From: Batillaria attramentaria
Taxonomy: Eukaryota > Mollusca > Gastropoda > Batillariidae
Direction: 5' to 3'
DNA: 64,000 nucleotides
Assembly: GCA_018292915.2 (NCBI GenBank)
Contig: JACVVK020000437.1
Coordinates: 62,001-126,000 of the forward strand
The notes below the pieces were generated by a model. The model was not told where the DNA came from. It saw only the letters and a program-made list of their open reading frames with translations, and did not search any database. How positions within the stretch are numbered: position 1 is the first letter of the stretch; each line of letters begins with the position of its first letter. Positions 43,059 to 54,975 of this stretch are shown in pieces. Made by a program: the position numbers and the translations under genes.

Positions 43059-43907
43059 GTATACGAAGTATTTTTTAGCAGAGTTCTGCCTTTACAACTA
43101 TTCAGTCTCTACCGACAAAGACCCCCCCCCCCCCACCCCCCTCGTCTTCCCCTATCTCCCTAGACCGTGATGCGATTTAGTGTTGGTCAAACCCCTCTGT
43201 TATTTTCTCGAGCTGGTCATCTTGTTTTGTTAGTGACACGATCAGCCCCTAAGGTCAACAACATTCAGCCACCCCTGGTTCTGCCTAGGAGCGCCAACAA
43301 CCTAAGTGCCGATGTTTTAGAAGACATTTGCCGTTTCCTAAAGGAAGAAATAAAGCTACACTCCACATAAAACATGACAGTGACGGCACTCGCACTTCAA
43401 ACGCGCATTAGACATAAGCTTATCAAACCAGCTGAGGCCGTGGTCGTGCCGACTGATTCAAAACCCCGCATAGATCAATACCAAATCTGCCCTTCAAATA
43501 GAGAAGAAAGATCAGTATGTCTGCTGTCTACGTTTGAAGTGGGGCCAGTAGTTTATGTGTGTCAAGAGGACGGGGCGGGTTTTCCCACAGTTTGTCTGGT
43601 ACAAGCCCCGAACGACAAGTAATCCCCCCCCCCCCCCTCAACAACTGCTGGGCAAACACCCCAAGTGCACCCCTCATCAAAAACGTCTTTATCGGGCTCT
43701 GAGGCAACACTGTGCAAGACACGTGTGTTTTTCTGCCCCCCTGTGGCTCTGTCCAGTATCGTGGGATAGTTGTAGTCACGTTTACAGGGGCCTTTCAAAC
43801 TGAACCGGTTCGTTCGCTCGGGGGATGGTTTGGCATCGGTTTTGTTGGTGGTTCAACTCTTAGGAGCCCAAGACCGACCCACTATATGATACGACTTGTT
43901 AAAAAAC
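43059..43907. other. No firm gene; weak ORFs with an acceptor at 43164
   Basis: After TCTCCCTAG a 67-codon frame runs to TAA near 43370 and another follows. Composition is protein-like but there is no homology, donor or polyA signal. Poly(C) runs at 43123-43142 and 43624-43637. Confidence 0.3.
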
Positions 43908-44025
43908 ACAAGCCACTGCACACCAGTAGGAGCCACTTCAAGCCACTGTGACACAAGGCGTGGGCCTTCCCGCTAAGATTTTAAGTAAAAAAGCGATTTT
44001 TTTTGCACGGGCTTTTTATAGTTAA
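43908..44025. mobile_element. MITE-4, internally deleted copy
   Basis: Has the GCACACCAGTAGGAGCCACT terminus and the distal GCACGGGCTTTTTA end, but the second inner arm is missing. Confidence 0.75.
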
Positions 44026-44321
44026 TGGCTGTTTATAAGGTGTTTACTGCCGAGCATTGTAATCCTAATCCTCGTTCCGCTGGCGAGATCTTCATTTGCT
44101 GTTGTTGCTGTTGTTGTTTTTGTTGTTGTAACGAGGAAGACCCATTGTCAGCCAGACCAACGTCATAACAATGTCAATGGCAACAGTGGAGATAACCTAG
44201 GAGCGCATATGGGCTTTTCCGATCGCACAGATGTCACCTTGAACTGGACTGAAGTGAACTGGTGACTACAGCACCGCAACTTACTTACACCTGGCGTTCA
44301 GGAAACACAAAGTAGGTTTAC

Positions 44322-44380
<59 letters not shown>

Positions 44381-44723
44381 ACCGTGGTGAATACAGACAA
44401 TTGAACTCATTGTGTGACATGATAGGCCGACCTATATATCTATACAACAAGCTGTTTTAGCCGCGGCCTATAGTATAGGGCTCCTGTAACACGTGATGGT
44501 CCGACCTATATCCAGACAAGCAGCTGTTTTTTCTGCGGCCTATGTTGGGCTCCTGTAACACAGACCACCAGTAACGGGTTCAGACACGTGGGAATCCGAT
44601 CAGAAGTCGCAGCTCGACAGGTGACATCGGGGCCTGGCCCCTCACCACGGGGGTCAATTACGACGGCGGGGAGTTTTCCCTGTGTTACTTCGATTCAGAA
44701 GTTTTGACTCTGATAATCTAATG
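44026..44723. other. (CA)n at 44322-44379 and a roughly 70-bp tandem repeat at 44420-44560
   Basis: CCGACCTATAT...AGCTGTTTT...GCGGCCTATAGT-like units occur twice in tandem, each ending GGGCTCCTGTAACAC. No gene. Confidence 0.65.
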
Positions 44724-44895
44724 GGGAAGCCGGGGTGGCCGAATGGTAGAGCGTTGGACTTCTAATGCTCGGGTCGTGAGTTGGTATCCCGGCTGGGGCC
44801 AAATATTTGTGCTGGCTTTTTCATCGTTGCCCCGTCTTTGATATCACCCTATGTGGTGGAAAAGGACGTTAAACCCCCAAACATCCACCCACCCC

Positions 44896-44931
<36 letters not shown>

Positions 44932-45121
44932 CTTTTTAAAAAAATATATTTATTTCATCTTGCCCATTTTGTCTTTATGTACATGTATTTAATTTTGCCA
45001 GTGGTCGAATGCATAATTGCATGAACCCTTATGTACACATGTTAAAAACAAAATGAATTTAAAAAAAGGAAAACGTTAAACGCCCAAACACCCACCCACC
45101 CCTGATAATCTAATGATTGCT
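44710..45121 (+). mobile_element. Composite SINE-A insertion with duplicated tail
   Basis: CTGATAATCTAATG occurs at 44710-44723 and 45108-45121. Between them lie a full SINE-A (to about 44893), a CT array, about 140 bp of AT-rich sequence, and a second SINE-A tail (AACGTTAAACGCCCAAACAC). The whole is one insertion event longer than a normal SINE-A. Confidence 0.85.
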
Positions 45122-45386
45122 CTGAACTGAAGCCATGTGCTTGAGATACTTGAGCACGAACGCCTCTTTAAATCGCAGTAGCTTGAAGTTTTCTGTCGAT
45201 CTGCGGCCTCATACTTTAACTCCGACAAACGCAAATCTAAGGAGTGTTTCCGGAGCAGCCGTGCTACCTATGTGCTTCAGAAAAAGGCTTTTCCTAACGC
45301 GTTACTCCCATGCAACTATGTGTGCTTGCTCAAATGTCAAACATAGGGCTTTACCACAGAGAAATATTTAGCAAAACGTTTGAAAT
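45122..45386. other. No gene seen
   Basis: Short stretch between two SINE insertions with one unsupported open frame. Confidence 0.45.
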
Positions 45387-45872
45387 TTTTTTTTCTGCCC
45401 CAGCTCTTTTGCCAGTTCCAGTGGTGTTCCTCCCAGGTAATGGATGGAATCCACGGAGGCTCGGAAGCTGGGGCAATTTGTATTATGCATGATGATGGAG
45501 ATGAGGATGATGGTAAGATGATGCCACAGAGGTCCGTGTGGTTTGGGACTGCGAGACAGGGTCGCATTCCACGCTTCCTGCCATAAATATCCGGGCATTA
45601 ACCAGGCCCGGGAACTATAGCACCTGCGGTGCCGGCCATGTAATCATCCACATCATAAGACGTGTCATACCAAGGGAAGCACCCCCAAAGTCGCACCCGT
45701 GAAGTGGGTGAATCTCGGCTGTGTGGCAACAGCCTCCCCATTGGGCCCATAGCACACCCGCTCTGGGTAGGAGCCGACTTAGGTAGGAAAAATCCCGCTT
45801 GCCTCGGCTGGGACTCGAACCCGGGTCTCCCGGTCCATGGTCCGAAGTGCTAACCACTACACTACGGGGGCC
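45387..45872 (-). mobile_element. SINE-D, full length
   Basis: Complete reverse copy: T-run at 45387-45395 (poly(A) tail), body, and tRNA-like head to GTAGTGTAGTGGTTAGCAC at the right end. The adjoining AAACGTTTGAA/AAACGTTTGAA words suggest the target duplication. Confidence 0.9.
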
Positions 45873-46107
45873 GGTAAAACGTTTGAATTTTAGTAGCACC
45901 AGGAAAGCTGCGCCATCTTTATTGACCCCGAGTGATTGTGGCCTCGTCCGTCCTGAGACGACTCCTATGACTAAGATCTCTTTTCAAAGATGCTCAGTTC
46001 ACGTGAGGTGTCGGGACATCACGACAGGAAACACCAACACGACGTATCTCGGACGTTCCACGGTGGTTGTGACCGTTTTGTACATTGCTAAAAGTTATCG
46101 TAGGCTT

Positions 46108-46390
46108 CAGGGCCCGTATGTAAAACTCGAGGTTAATTTAACCCACGGCTACGGGCCTAACCCAGACTAGGACAAAAGAAACCCTAAAACAAAATTAAAT
46201 TTTAAAAAACGGAAGCGAAGAAAGAAAGACAAAAATCCTTCTAACGGCAAAGACGCCTTGCTGGAATGACCCGCTTCCTCATTTAAAACAAAAAACAACA
46301 GAAAATTTAACCCTAGAGCTAGTTAAGTTCGAGGTTAGACTCTAACCCGGGGCGAAACTCCCTAACCCCGACTTTTACATGCGGGCCCTG
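46108..46390. mobile_element. MITE-2, complete copy
   Basis: Begins CAGGGCCCGTATGTAAAACT and ends TTTTACATGCGGGCCCTG. The CAGGG...CCCTG ends are hAT-like, but I see no clear 8-bp target duplication. 283 bp, non-coding. Confidence 0.85.
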
Positions 46391-46435
46391 GTCTGATTTG
46401 CCTTGTGACAGTTTTCATTGGAGCGGCATATCCGG

Positions 46436-46485
46436 TTGTTTGTTTGTTTGTTTGTTTGTTTGTTTGTTTGTTTGTTTTGTTTTTG
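46436..46485. repeat. (GTTT)n microsatellite
   Basis: About eleven GTTT units. Confidence 0.95.
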
Positions 46486-46919
46486 CAGCTGCCCTGTATG
46501 TGCAAATAGATACATACGTTTACGAGATAGTGGCGGTTGCTGGTTGCCGACAGTGTTTCCGTTCATGCGCACTGCTAGGTTCAGCTATCTGACCCTGGAA
46601 GCCAGCAAAACATATTCGGTTACATCACAGGTATGCAATCCTGGCCAGTCATGGTCGCGGTATGTGTAAACGGTACGGGTTAACCTACGATGACCCATTT
46701 TCCACACTATATAGAAACTTAATACGAGATGATCCCGTTTCATGGCTTAAAGATCTGCTACAGTGAACTGAAAAAAAATGTGCTCTCAAAACTGCACAGT
46801 GGACAGCGGTCAACTATTTGTAGCTGCACAGTTTGAAGCGTCTCTGAAGTCAAAATAAAACCTTTTCCTTTTGCTTGAGTTCACTTCAGTGTGACGTAAG
46901 TTTGAGGGGGGGGGAGGCG

Positions 46920-47093
46920 GGGGAGCCGGGGTGGTCGAATGATAGAGCGTTGGACTTCTAATGCTCGGGTCGTGAGTTCGATCCCGGCTGGGGCCAAATA
47001 TTTGTGCTGGCTTTTTCATCGTTGCCCCGTCTTTGACATCACCCTATGTGGTGGAAAAGGACGTTAAAACCCCAAACACCCACCCACCCTTGA
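46920..47093 (+). mobile_element. SINE-A
   Basis: Forward copy between G-rich flanks that look like a duplicated TTGAGGGGG target. Confidence 0.85.
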
Positions 47094-47162
47094 GGGGGTA
47101 GGAGGAGACTTGGGAGAGGAGTCTTGCTTCGTGTGGCACACAGCACTCACTGTGTTCGAGGA

Positions 47163-47250
47163 AGCCAAGAGATTCGTGTTGGTAGAGCGTTGAGCCTTCA
47201 GTGCTCGGGTCGTGAGTTCAAATCCCAGCTGCGAGGCAAAAAAAGGTGCT
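47163..47250 (+). repeat. Diverged tRNA-like SINE head
   Basis: GGTAGAGCGTTGAGCCTTC, then GAGTTCAAATCCCAGC. Related to the SINE-A head but with a different downstream body. Confidence 0.55.
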
Positions 47251-47764
47251 TGCTTCTTTTCCTGGTTTTGTTCTGTCTTTTTCTCTTTTCCTTGTATTAT
47301 CGTGTTGTGATGAACTCAAAACAAGCAGCCAGCCAAACTCTTGTGTGCCCTAGTGATGCGCCTCGTGCGGTGTCCAAACGCGCATTGAATGAATTACTGA
47401 TGTGAACGCAAGCTCAAACCCATGTTTTATTGGGGTTCCCAGCAATGAAAACTGTGTAACTGTGACGGAGTTTAACTGAGCGAGATCTGGTCATAGACGA
47501 GCCCGAAAAAATCTACCTCATCCCTGAGGTTTCATGCGTTTTGCCACTGACCCATGCCGTGCGCCATAAAGCACGTTATATTACGGGCTCGTCCTATTAC
47601 TGGATATATGACGTGGCATAACTGGAAATAAAACACGGCACTGTACTTTTTTCGTAGACAGATCAGATCTTTAAGTTCTATCGCCCTCGGTAGGCCGGTG
47701 CGCGAGGGTGAAGACGGTCCACTTGTGTTCTGAAAACGATCACTTCTGGAGTCACAGCTTGCTC

Positions 47765-47970
47765 AGTCTACTCACATCGCGTCTTTGTCAGTGTCCACGG
47801 CGTGTTGATAGAAATTATGTTGATATCTGCCGGCGGTATGACACGTGTTTTCAAGACAGCTTCCGAAGTTGTTCAATCTACTGATACTGCGCCGTCTTTG
47901 TGTCCAAAACGTTTCTTTCTTCGGCTGTCTACGGCGTCTTGATATATGTTGATATCAACCGGCGATCGGA
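47765..47970. repeat. Roughly 105-bp imperfect tandem duplication
   Basis: CAGTCTACTCACATCGCGTC...GTTGATATCTGCCGGCGG is echoed by CAATCTACTGATACTGCGCC...GTTGATATCAACCGGCGA. It runs up to the 48-kb terminal exon. Confidence 0.7.
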
Positions 47971-48280
47971 CTCAAGAGGCAGTACCCAGATTACTACAGC
48001 ACCCTTGACCTTTGCATGTGCTTCGCGGAGCCTGTGTTTCCCTTGTACCTTCCTTACCCGTACCCCCATTCAGCTGTCGGGTACTCCAAAAAGAAGGTGC
48101 GGCCGAGGGAGGTATTTAAGCGTGAGAGCGGTCGAAGGAAGGACGTTTTTGCTGAAGAAGTAGTTTCCACACCGGAGAATTTTACCAGTGGATACAAGGG
48201 AGCGGCGAATTGAAGGAGAGGAAAACGCAAGAGATTGCGAAAGAGGAGCAAGAGAAAATTAAGTTTTGTGCCTAATAAAC
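47953..48280 (+). CDS. Terminal exon of unidentified gene, with AATAAA
   Basis: The frame is open from 47953 (after TGA at 47950-47952) to TGA at 48211-48213; a polyadenylation signal AATAAA lies at 48275-48280. The product starts acidic and Tyr-rich, then has a Pro/Tyr-rich LYLPYPYPHS segment, a basic SKKKVRPREVFKRESGRRK stretch and an acidic end. A phase-0 entry after the AG at 47981-47982 is possible, but the polypyrimidine tract is poor; alternatively the ATG at 48016 starts a 65-residue protein. Codon use looks genuine. No family recognised. It ends about 0.8 kb before the start codon of the Munc13-4-like gene on the same strand. Confidence 0.45.
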
Positions 48281-49085
48281 GTCAACTTTGTGTGGATATT
48301 ACACTCACCTGCAAATCTTGTGACATACACTCAGTTTGTTGCACACGTGAGTCAACTGGAGACGTGACACGTGTGTGTGTGTGTGTACTTTTTTTCTCTT
48401 ATCAGTGATTTCTGCGCACATTTTCTCTTTGACATTGGCATTAGCTGACATTGCCTTGTAGTCGAAGGCCATCAACTTAACAAAATGTTGAGCGCAGTAA
48501 GTTTGTTCAACACAAACATATTACAAGGACGAAGAAGTTTGGCGCCACAGTCGAGGTGCGCCTGTGAACACGCTCCAACTTTCTAAGCGAAATCTTTTCC
48601 GACGTCGAGGTTTTACGTGCGAATAAGTTTCACTCGGACACTGGGAACAAGACCTGGACATAACAGAAGCTGAGTGTGTGATTCTTCTCTATTTTGGTCA
48701 GACTGACGTTAACTCCATTCTTTATTTATATCAGAGAGGACAGCAGCGACAACGAGCGTCAAATCAGACCTATTGTGAGATTGTCGCTACTTCATCAGAG
48801 GAGTGACTGTCAATTTGACAGATAAGTGACCGTGGCACATTGAAGGACCAGCCAAGTGCTCAGGCATAAATTATGTGCGTGTTTACACCACGAAATATCG
48901 CGTACAAATGTGAGTCAATCGACGTGTCGTTATCCACAGGATATCGCTACAAGGTGGAAGTGATCCCGCCCTCAAGGCCTAGAAACATTCCTTCCCGAGA
49001 TTGAAAGTGCTGTGTGTGAGTGTCGTCGAGATTTGAGTGCAACCGTCGTCGACGTTTGAGTGCTTCTGCACTCTTTCCCGTCGTC
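48281..49085 (+). other. Promoter/5' UTR region of the Munc13-4-like gene
   Basis: Between the AATAAA of the preceding exon and the ATG at 49086 there is no other coding exon. The frame preceding the ATG is open from 49020 but has no ATG, so 49086 is the first in-frame Met. No TATA box could be singled out. Confidence 0.4.
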
Positions 49086-49346
49086 ATGACGATGATGGAG
49101 TCCGGGGTGGAAGTACCCTTGTCCCCGGCAACAGAAGGCACCCCGTGTACCTCTCAGGGCATCCTCGGCAAACTGGTCAGGAAGTTGAGTCTCAAACGCA
49201 AGTCCAGCCGAGGCTCTCTCCGCAGAAAGAACTCGAACTCAAACGCAAACGCAAGCCCCTTGGACGACTTCAACCTGGACGGGTTCCTGTCGGAGGTGGG
49301 GAAGAACATCACGAGGCTGGACAGTCACACGTTCTTCAACGTGGAG
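49086..49346 (+). CDS. Munc13-4/BAIAP3-like protein, exon 1
   Basis: Eighty-seven codons from the ATG at 49086 to a consensus donor (GAG then GTGAGT), leaving in phase 0. The segment is strongly basic and Ser-rich (KLSLKRKSSRGSLRRKNS, with several R-x-x-S sites) followed by an acidic/hydrophobic end leading into FFNVE. Basophilic kinase sites in such N-termini are plausible regulatory targets (inference). The family (UNC13D/Munc13-4 and BAIAP3) primes secretory and dense-core vesicles for SNARE-dependent fusion. Identification comes from the downstream exons; this N-terminus itself is not conserved enough to recognise. Exons 1-9 in this window total 378 codons and the gene continues to the right, where the MUN/MHD region and second C2 domain are expected. 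Confidence 0.8.
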
Positions 49347-50395
49347 GTGAGTGGATCGGGTGGAAACGGTCTTCATCCAGAAGCCGCCGATATGAGTAGT
49401 CATTAGTGAGGTGGGATACAACAGATCCCGTTGGCAGGTTGATGGGACAATATAGATCCCGCTGGTAGTGTTAACAGATACTACATATCCTGTCGGTAGT
49501 GTTGAGAGATACTTTGATGGGACACTACAGTGTTAAAGTCTGAATATGCATGACAGGCATACAGCAGCGTGAGGAAATTTTTTTTTATAGAATGTGCTTC
49601 GTCTGTGCATCGCAATCTGTCACGGGTCTCAGTACAGCATTGTGGTGACTGTGGTCGGCGTGCAAGTTGTTCTAGAAGTGTACCGCGTACTGAGCAGACG
49701 ACGTTATTTGGTTGCGGACCGAGAACCAGCTAGACAGCGCTAACTGATATTATTTTTATAAGCTTTGTCAAGTCCCAGTCTGTTCGGGAATGGTCCGTAG
49801 GCTCAAAGAAAGTCGTATTTCTCTAATATTAGAAGCCACAAAGTCACGAAAACTGTCGCAATGGCCAAATAAAACATCCGTCTATCTGGCTTCAGAGCTT
49901 CGAAAGCGGCAGTTTTCCATCTCAGCGGCGTTAACGAACATAGAGGCTTTCAGGGATGCTGCAGATGCCGTTGGTACGGATGGTGGGAGAAGGATGCTAC
50001 ACAGGCTGGCAGGCTCTACATGGGAATTTCAGCATTGGTAGGTTGGTCGATCCGTTTCTACACTGTACGAGGTTGTGGCTGTTGGTGTTCCTGGGCTTAG
50101 TACTTCCAATGTCATCATTGCTTTGGATGAGAGATTTGCGTGTTGTTGGGTTTTTAACTTTTTCCGGCGGTGGGGTAGGGGGGAGGAAGTGTTGGCCGTC
50201 ATTTTCTCCCTTGTAAGATTTTGTTATTACTGGCTTTCCAGAACTGAACACTCCCAGTCGTCCCTCTGGATGTGAGAGTTGCGTGTGTGACGTTTTCGTG
50301 TAGCTCCGCCACTCGGGCAGCCACACTCTGTCTTTAGATCTTAAAAGCCAGAGCCCTAGCCCGACCACACCCTGCCCACTATGTGAATGTAAAGA

Positions 50396-50570
50396 ACAAG
50401 CCACTGCACACCAGTAGGAGCCACTTCAAGCCACTATTACGCAAGACGTGGGCCTTCCCGCTAGGCCTGAGACCGCTGCAGATTACGTGATGGTGGGTTC
50501 AAGTGGCTTGTGGTGATCTGAAGATTTCAAGTAAAAATGCGGCTTTTGCATGGGTTTTTAAGAGTTCGAG
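50396..50570. mobile_element. MITE-4
   Basis: Complete copy: AGCCACTGCACACCAGTAGG at one end, GGCTTTTGCATGGGTTTTTA at the other. Confidence 0.85.
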
Positions 50571-50971
50571 GATTTTATTCTCTGTTGCCAAAAACATAGA
50601 TGTTCGACCACCACGGCTGAAAATAATTCCCACACATGGCATTTGCAATAACAACATTTTGCTGTGGCTTCACAACCCTAACAAGAGTGAGTCCATGACA
50701 AAAGTTTCGTTCGTGGCGTATCGCGTAAGATAGATAAGACGGGGCGTTCCTGCTTTAGTTTGAAAACTTCATACGTGAAATGTTGCCGATCTGGAAAATC
50801 ATACTCCATCAAATACAGTCGTGTAGTCGAATGTACTGTAACCGTCCTAGAGATCTGAACGCTTATCGAATGACGTTCACTTGGTGTGGATGACGACACA
50901 GCCACAATTTTGAACCATATTATGATTATATGAATATGCATGACTGAACCGTTTCCTCCAATAGCAGCAAG

Positions 50972-51135
50972 GAGCCGGGACAGTCGAGCGGTAGAATGCT
51001 GAACTTTCAATGCTCGGGTCGTGAGTTCGTATCCCGGCTAGGGCCAAAAATTTGTGCTGGTCTTCTCTTGTTGCCCCGTCTTTGAAATCACCTGTACGTG
51101 GAGGAAAGGGACGTTAAATCCCCAAACACCCACTC
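50972..51135 (+). mobile_element. SINE-A
   Basis: Forward copy, diverged (GGACAGTCGAGCGGTAG head, GGACGTTAAATCCCCAAAC tail). Confidence 0.85.
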
Positions 51136-51553
51136 CCCCTAAAAAAAATCCTTATCAAGATTAACGGTCTGTAATTTAGTATACCTGTACTGGCGTGTGT
51201 AAGATGTTCGTTATGCCACGTTATCTGCCTCTTTAGCCGCGCGGATTATGCCTCAGCTAATTCTGTCACTTCGGGGATTAACGACTCAGCGGGGTTAGCG
51301 ATAAAAGCTTCAACGTTTGGTCAGCTTGATCTGACGGTCAGCCTCTTTGTAACGCCCTTTTCCCGTTCCCGTCACTGTTGTCACAACAACACGTGTTGAC
51401 ACAGTACTGTGTTTGTTTAGTGTTGTTAACGTCTTTTGCGTCCATTCCTCCTCCCTTCGTTCCTCTATAGACACCCCCCCCCCCCCTCTCTCTCTCTCTC
51501 TCTTAGTCGTCCTTGCTTGCGTTATTTTTCTTTTTCCGTACTCCTTCCCCCCA

Positions 51554-51609
<56 letters not shown>

Positions 51610-52298
51610 AGAAAAAGCAAGAAGGAATTTGTTTCACCAATTTTTTTAATGCTCGTTGAATATTGCATGGCTTAGGCGTTGGGTTTATGAAGATGCGTTT
51701 GTACGTGGCAAACTGGTTGCATCTGTATTAGTTTGAATGAATGTGACGTGCCTAGAATCACGACCCTTATTAAACCGTTTTCAGCAATATCTCTGTTTGT
51801 TTTGGAATGTGTCTCGTACGCCTGGTTGGCAAGGAACCTTCACGGCAGCTGTGTAGTTGCCGAATGTGTCCAGATAAGGCCGCTACCACTGAAATTGCAA
51901 GCCATCTACGTTGTAGCGTATACATTGATGGTGTCACCGTGTGTACGTTGTGAAGGTGGTATCAAGGTGTATATCCTCCAAAGTCGCTTAGGTTAGGTGA
52001 AGGATCGGTTGTGGTTCTTGGCAGTTTTGTTGGAAACTTCTGTATTTGCTGTTGTAAACTTCTGTAGCAGACAGGAGCGCCACACATTTTTTGTTGTTGC
52101 TTGTTTTGAATTTTGTAGAGGACTTTCTCCCATTTCTTCGGAGTTGTGCAGTTTTGTCTGTGGCTGGTGAGCGAGTCCAAATTTCAACGGGCAAGTGAAC
52201 AGTGTGTTTTCCTAAAGGAGTTTCGTACTTTTCTTGTGAAGGTTGATGGTTGCTAAACAAACGATTTAGAACTTCAACGGGCAATCGGGAACACTAAA

Positions 52299-52375
<77 letters not shown>

Positions 52376-53516
52376 TAACAGCCTCTCATTTACAATCTCC
52401 TTGATTTCGTCCTCATGATCGACAAATGAACAAATGACGACACCGTTGGCTTACGTTCGTTGTTGTCAAGTCGTGAGCAGCTCTTCTGAGACATTTGAGT
52501 ATTTGCACTGAGTCATGAAACCTCGGGAAAAGTCATAAAAACTTGGAAAAGCGAGATAATGATTCGCTTGGTGACTACGCATTATGAAGTTGAAGTGATA
52601 ACAATGTACTTGTGCGCGTTTTCACGAGGATTGCGAGAGGAGATTTTAAGGAGAAACATTCCTGGATACCCCTTAGTATTTCCTGACATTTTTGTTTCAA
52701 CAGAATGTGAAGGAGGTTACTTCCTGGTGATCTGATTTTATCGTCGATCGAGGGATGTGTGTTTCCTGAAAGTTTTGTTTAAAGATACATCCTGCAGATG
52801 TTTTAGGTTCACAGACCGACCTAGGCTTATAACCGTGACAAGAACATGATACGATTTAGATGTATGCAAAATATGAACGATTTTGGGACTGTCGTTGCGA
52901 CGATATGAGCCACGGCGTGAGCCGAAACATGCGCCTGCCGCCTATTTCACTTGCAAGTGACGTGACGCGTTTGTACACTACAGACTATAGCTACGGCCAA
53001 GTGGTTGTCTCAGTGCAACTCGCACGTTGTCACTGGCGACGTAACACGTTTACGAAGCTCTAATATACACTTTGGGAGGACCGCTGACTTAATACTGGCA
53101 ACGTCTGTGCAAACCACGTTTTTTGACACGGTGGTAGTTACTCATCCTGCCGGGTGCCGCTTTAAGCAAGGTCTGATAAAGCTTACCTCCTAACGATATC
53201 ATTCTGTGTCGACCAAAGGATGTGTACAGTCCACAGCAGTTACAAACTATCCCAAGTATTGCATTCCTCGGTAGGTGGCCTGTAGCAGGCAAGGCTACTG
53301 CTGATCAGCTGAATACAGAGACGTGCTTTGCAACGTGCTTAAGTGCGTGACCACGATGACGTAGGTGGACTAGCGGAAATTTCCTTTACGCCGACACTAT
53401 AGAACAATCCCCCGGAAACAGGGCGGGGCCCACTAAGATGCTTCATACTAACTCCCCCTCCTACTGACGCCTCGTCACAAGTGTTTATCCAAGGTGGTAA
53501 CAACAGCACAATGTGT

Positions 53517-53906
53517 TGGATAAGTCTCCGCTACTGCACGTTCTTTGGGGCATTGGTTGGAGTGATCTGTGTAGAGTATATGTTGTGTCGTTTGTGAGAA
53601 AATGTCGAATTGCTGATCAGTTGTGAAGATCTAATAAGCCTCTGCTACTTCAAGTCCTCTGGGTCATTGGTTGGAGTGATCTATGCAGAGTATATGTTGT
53701 GTGGTTCTTGAGAAAATTTCGAATTGCTGATCAGTTCTGAAGATCTAATAAGTCTCTGCTACTGCAAGTCCTTTGGGTCATTGGTTGGAGTGATTTCTGT
53801 CAAGTATATGTTGTGTCGTTTGTGAGAAAATTTCGAATTGCTGATCAGTTGTGAAGATCTAATAACTCTCTGCTACTGCAAGTCCTTTGGTTGAAGTGAG
53901 TTCTGT
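53517..53906 (+). repeat. 114-bp tandem repeat, about 3.4 units
   Basis: TGCTGATCAGTT recurs at 53611, 53725 and 53839 (period 114). The unit contains GATCAGTTSTGAAGATCTAA, which resembles the start of the coding cassette that follows, and CAAGTCCTTTGGGTCATTGG. Related single units lie near 55015 and 55365. Confidence 0.9.
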
Positions 53907-53968
53907 AAAGGATCCCTTGTGAAGTTTTGCAACAGCAACAACAAGAACAAACCCTGCCACACGAGACA

Positions 53969-54073
53969 ATGATCAGTGTAACGATTAGTTCTGAAGATCT
54001 GGAGGAGTATCCTTGGGAGTGGAGTGAAGAGGACTGTGTAAGCAAACCTCAGGACAAACCAACCAGGATATCG
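53969..54073 (+). CDS. Candidate alternative first exon 1' of the Munc13-4-like gene
   Basis: An ATG at 53969 opens 35 codons that end exactly at a donor-like GTATGC (54074) in phase 0, the phase required to splice to exon 2. The peptide is very acidic (SSEDLEEYPWEWSEED). A homologous cassette lies at 55511-55597 in the duplicated block; the two differ by an 18-nt in-frame deletion and several silent changes while keeping EYPWE, SEED and DKPT. Such constraint supports coding function. It would replace the basic N-terminus of exon 1 with a short acidic one. No transcript evidence is available here. Confidence 0.5.
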
Positions 54074-54129
54074 GTATGCATGACACAGTCACTTACTGTT
54101 TATGTCGATGTTACTGTTATCTTACTAGA

Positions 54130-54292
54130 ATTGTAGAGCGTTGGACTCTCAATGCTCGGGTCGTGAGTTCGAATCCCGGATGGGGCCAAATATTTGTACT
54201 TACCTTTTTCTCATTGCCCCGTCTTTGATATCACCCTTACTTGGTGGAAAAGGACGTTAAACACCATTGTCACCAAAACACCCACCCCACCC
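54130..54292 (+). mobile_element. SINE-A, 5'-truncated
   Basis: Starts within the head (GTAGAGCGTTGGACTCTCAA), with an otherwise complete body and tail. It is absent from the equivalent place in block II. Confidence 0.85.
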
Positions 54293-54975
54293 TACTATTA
54301 TCTTATGTAAATGAGATCTCTCCGGGGGTGAACTATTTTGTACAACTGCACACAAAATACAAATGCCCTAGTAATTCCTAGCCGCGAAATAGTCTCTGTT
54401 GCTCTTACGTACAAAGGAGTTCTTAAAGGGTAACTTGTTTGCAAATGTGTGCAGCTGGACACAAAAAACAAGATGCTCTTGTACCCGTTCTTGGCTTTTT
54501 ATAACCGTTCGTCGTTGAATTCCTTCAAGTATCAAAAGAGTAACCTACAGCAGAAGCTCACACAAGAAGTATGCCTTGCATCCGGAAGATGATCTTCGCA
54601 AACGCATCGGTGCACGAACCTATCTGGTGTCTTTACAATTTGCATTGCGTGGGCGGGTATGAAGGTTGACTGTGTTGCGAATATGACCTACACTGAAGTT
54701 AAAGCTTACACACAAAAAGTGTACTAACCATCCGCGAGATTATGTTCTCCAGTGTAGCGTAAAAGGATCCCATATTGTGCGTAACCGAAATACAACACCG
54801 CACGTGGTCCTTCCACCTGGGAATTTTCTTTGACATAGACTTGCGTGGGAGGGACAATTAACTAGCGTCTTTTTTATAAGCGGTTAGAGTTGAACAGTGG
54901 CTCATGCATTTGGCTGGGTGGCTTGGTGTTTGGGACGTGATAAGTGTTGTGCTGGACCATTTTTAATAATACGTG

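Larger units (their letters stand above)
46747..47679. mobile_element. Decayed MITE-3-like foldback containing SINE-A
   Basis: Ends TTAAAGATCTGCTACAG (46748) and CAGATCAGATCTTTAA (about 47660-47676) match MITE-3 termini. The interior holds a SINE-A at about 46920-47093 and a GACGAGCCCG...CGGGCTCGTC hairpin at about 47497-47593. The outermost ends agree but the arms have diverged. Confidence 0.6.
49347..53516. other. Intron 1, first part: repeats, no further exon recognised
   Basis: Contains a dispersed repeat at about 49660-49880 (GTACTGAGCAGACGACGTTAT, also near 27613 inverted), MITE-4, SINE-A and microsatellites at 51474-51606 (C-run, CT, CA) and 52301-52372 (GT). Small exons cannot be excluded. 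Confidence 0.6.
53900..54975 (+). repeat. Tandem duplicated block I of intron 1
   Basis: Alignable to block II at about 55440-56350: cassette exon, then AAAAGTRTRY-like segments, GACATAGACT, and the end GACGTGATAAGTGTTGTGCTGG versus GACGTGTTTGTGTTGTGCTGG. Block I has gained a SINE-A. Confidence 0.8.

Noticed and set aside
43167..43622. Two consecutive protein-like frames after a TCTCCCTAG acceptor
   Set aside because: Composition is plausible but the first ends in a stop without polyA signal, there is no partner exon and no recognised family; kept only as a note in the region entry.
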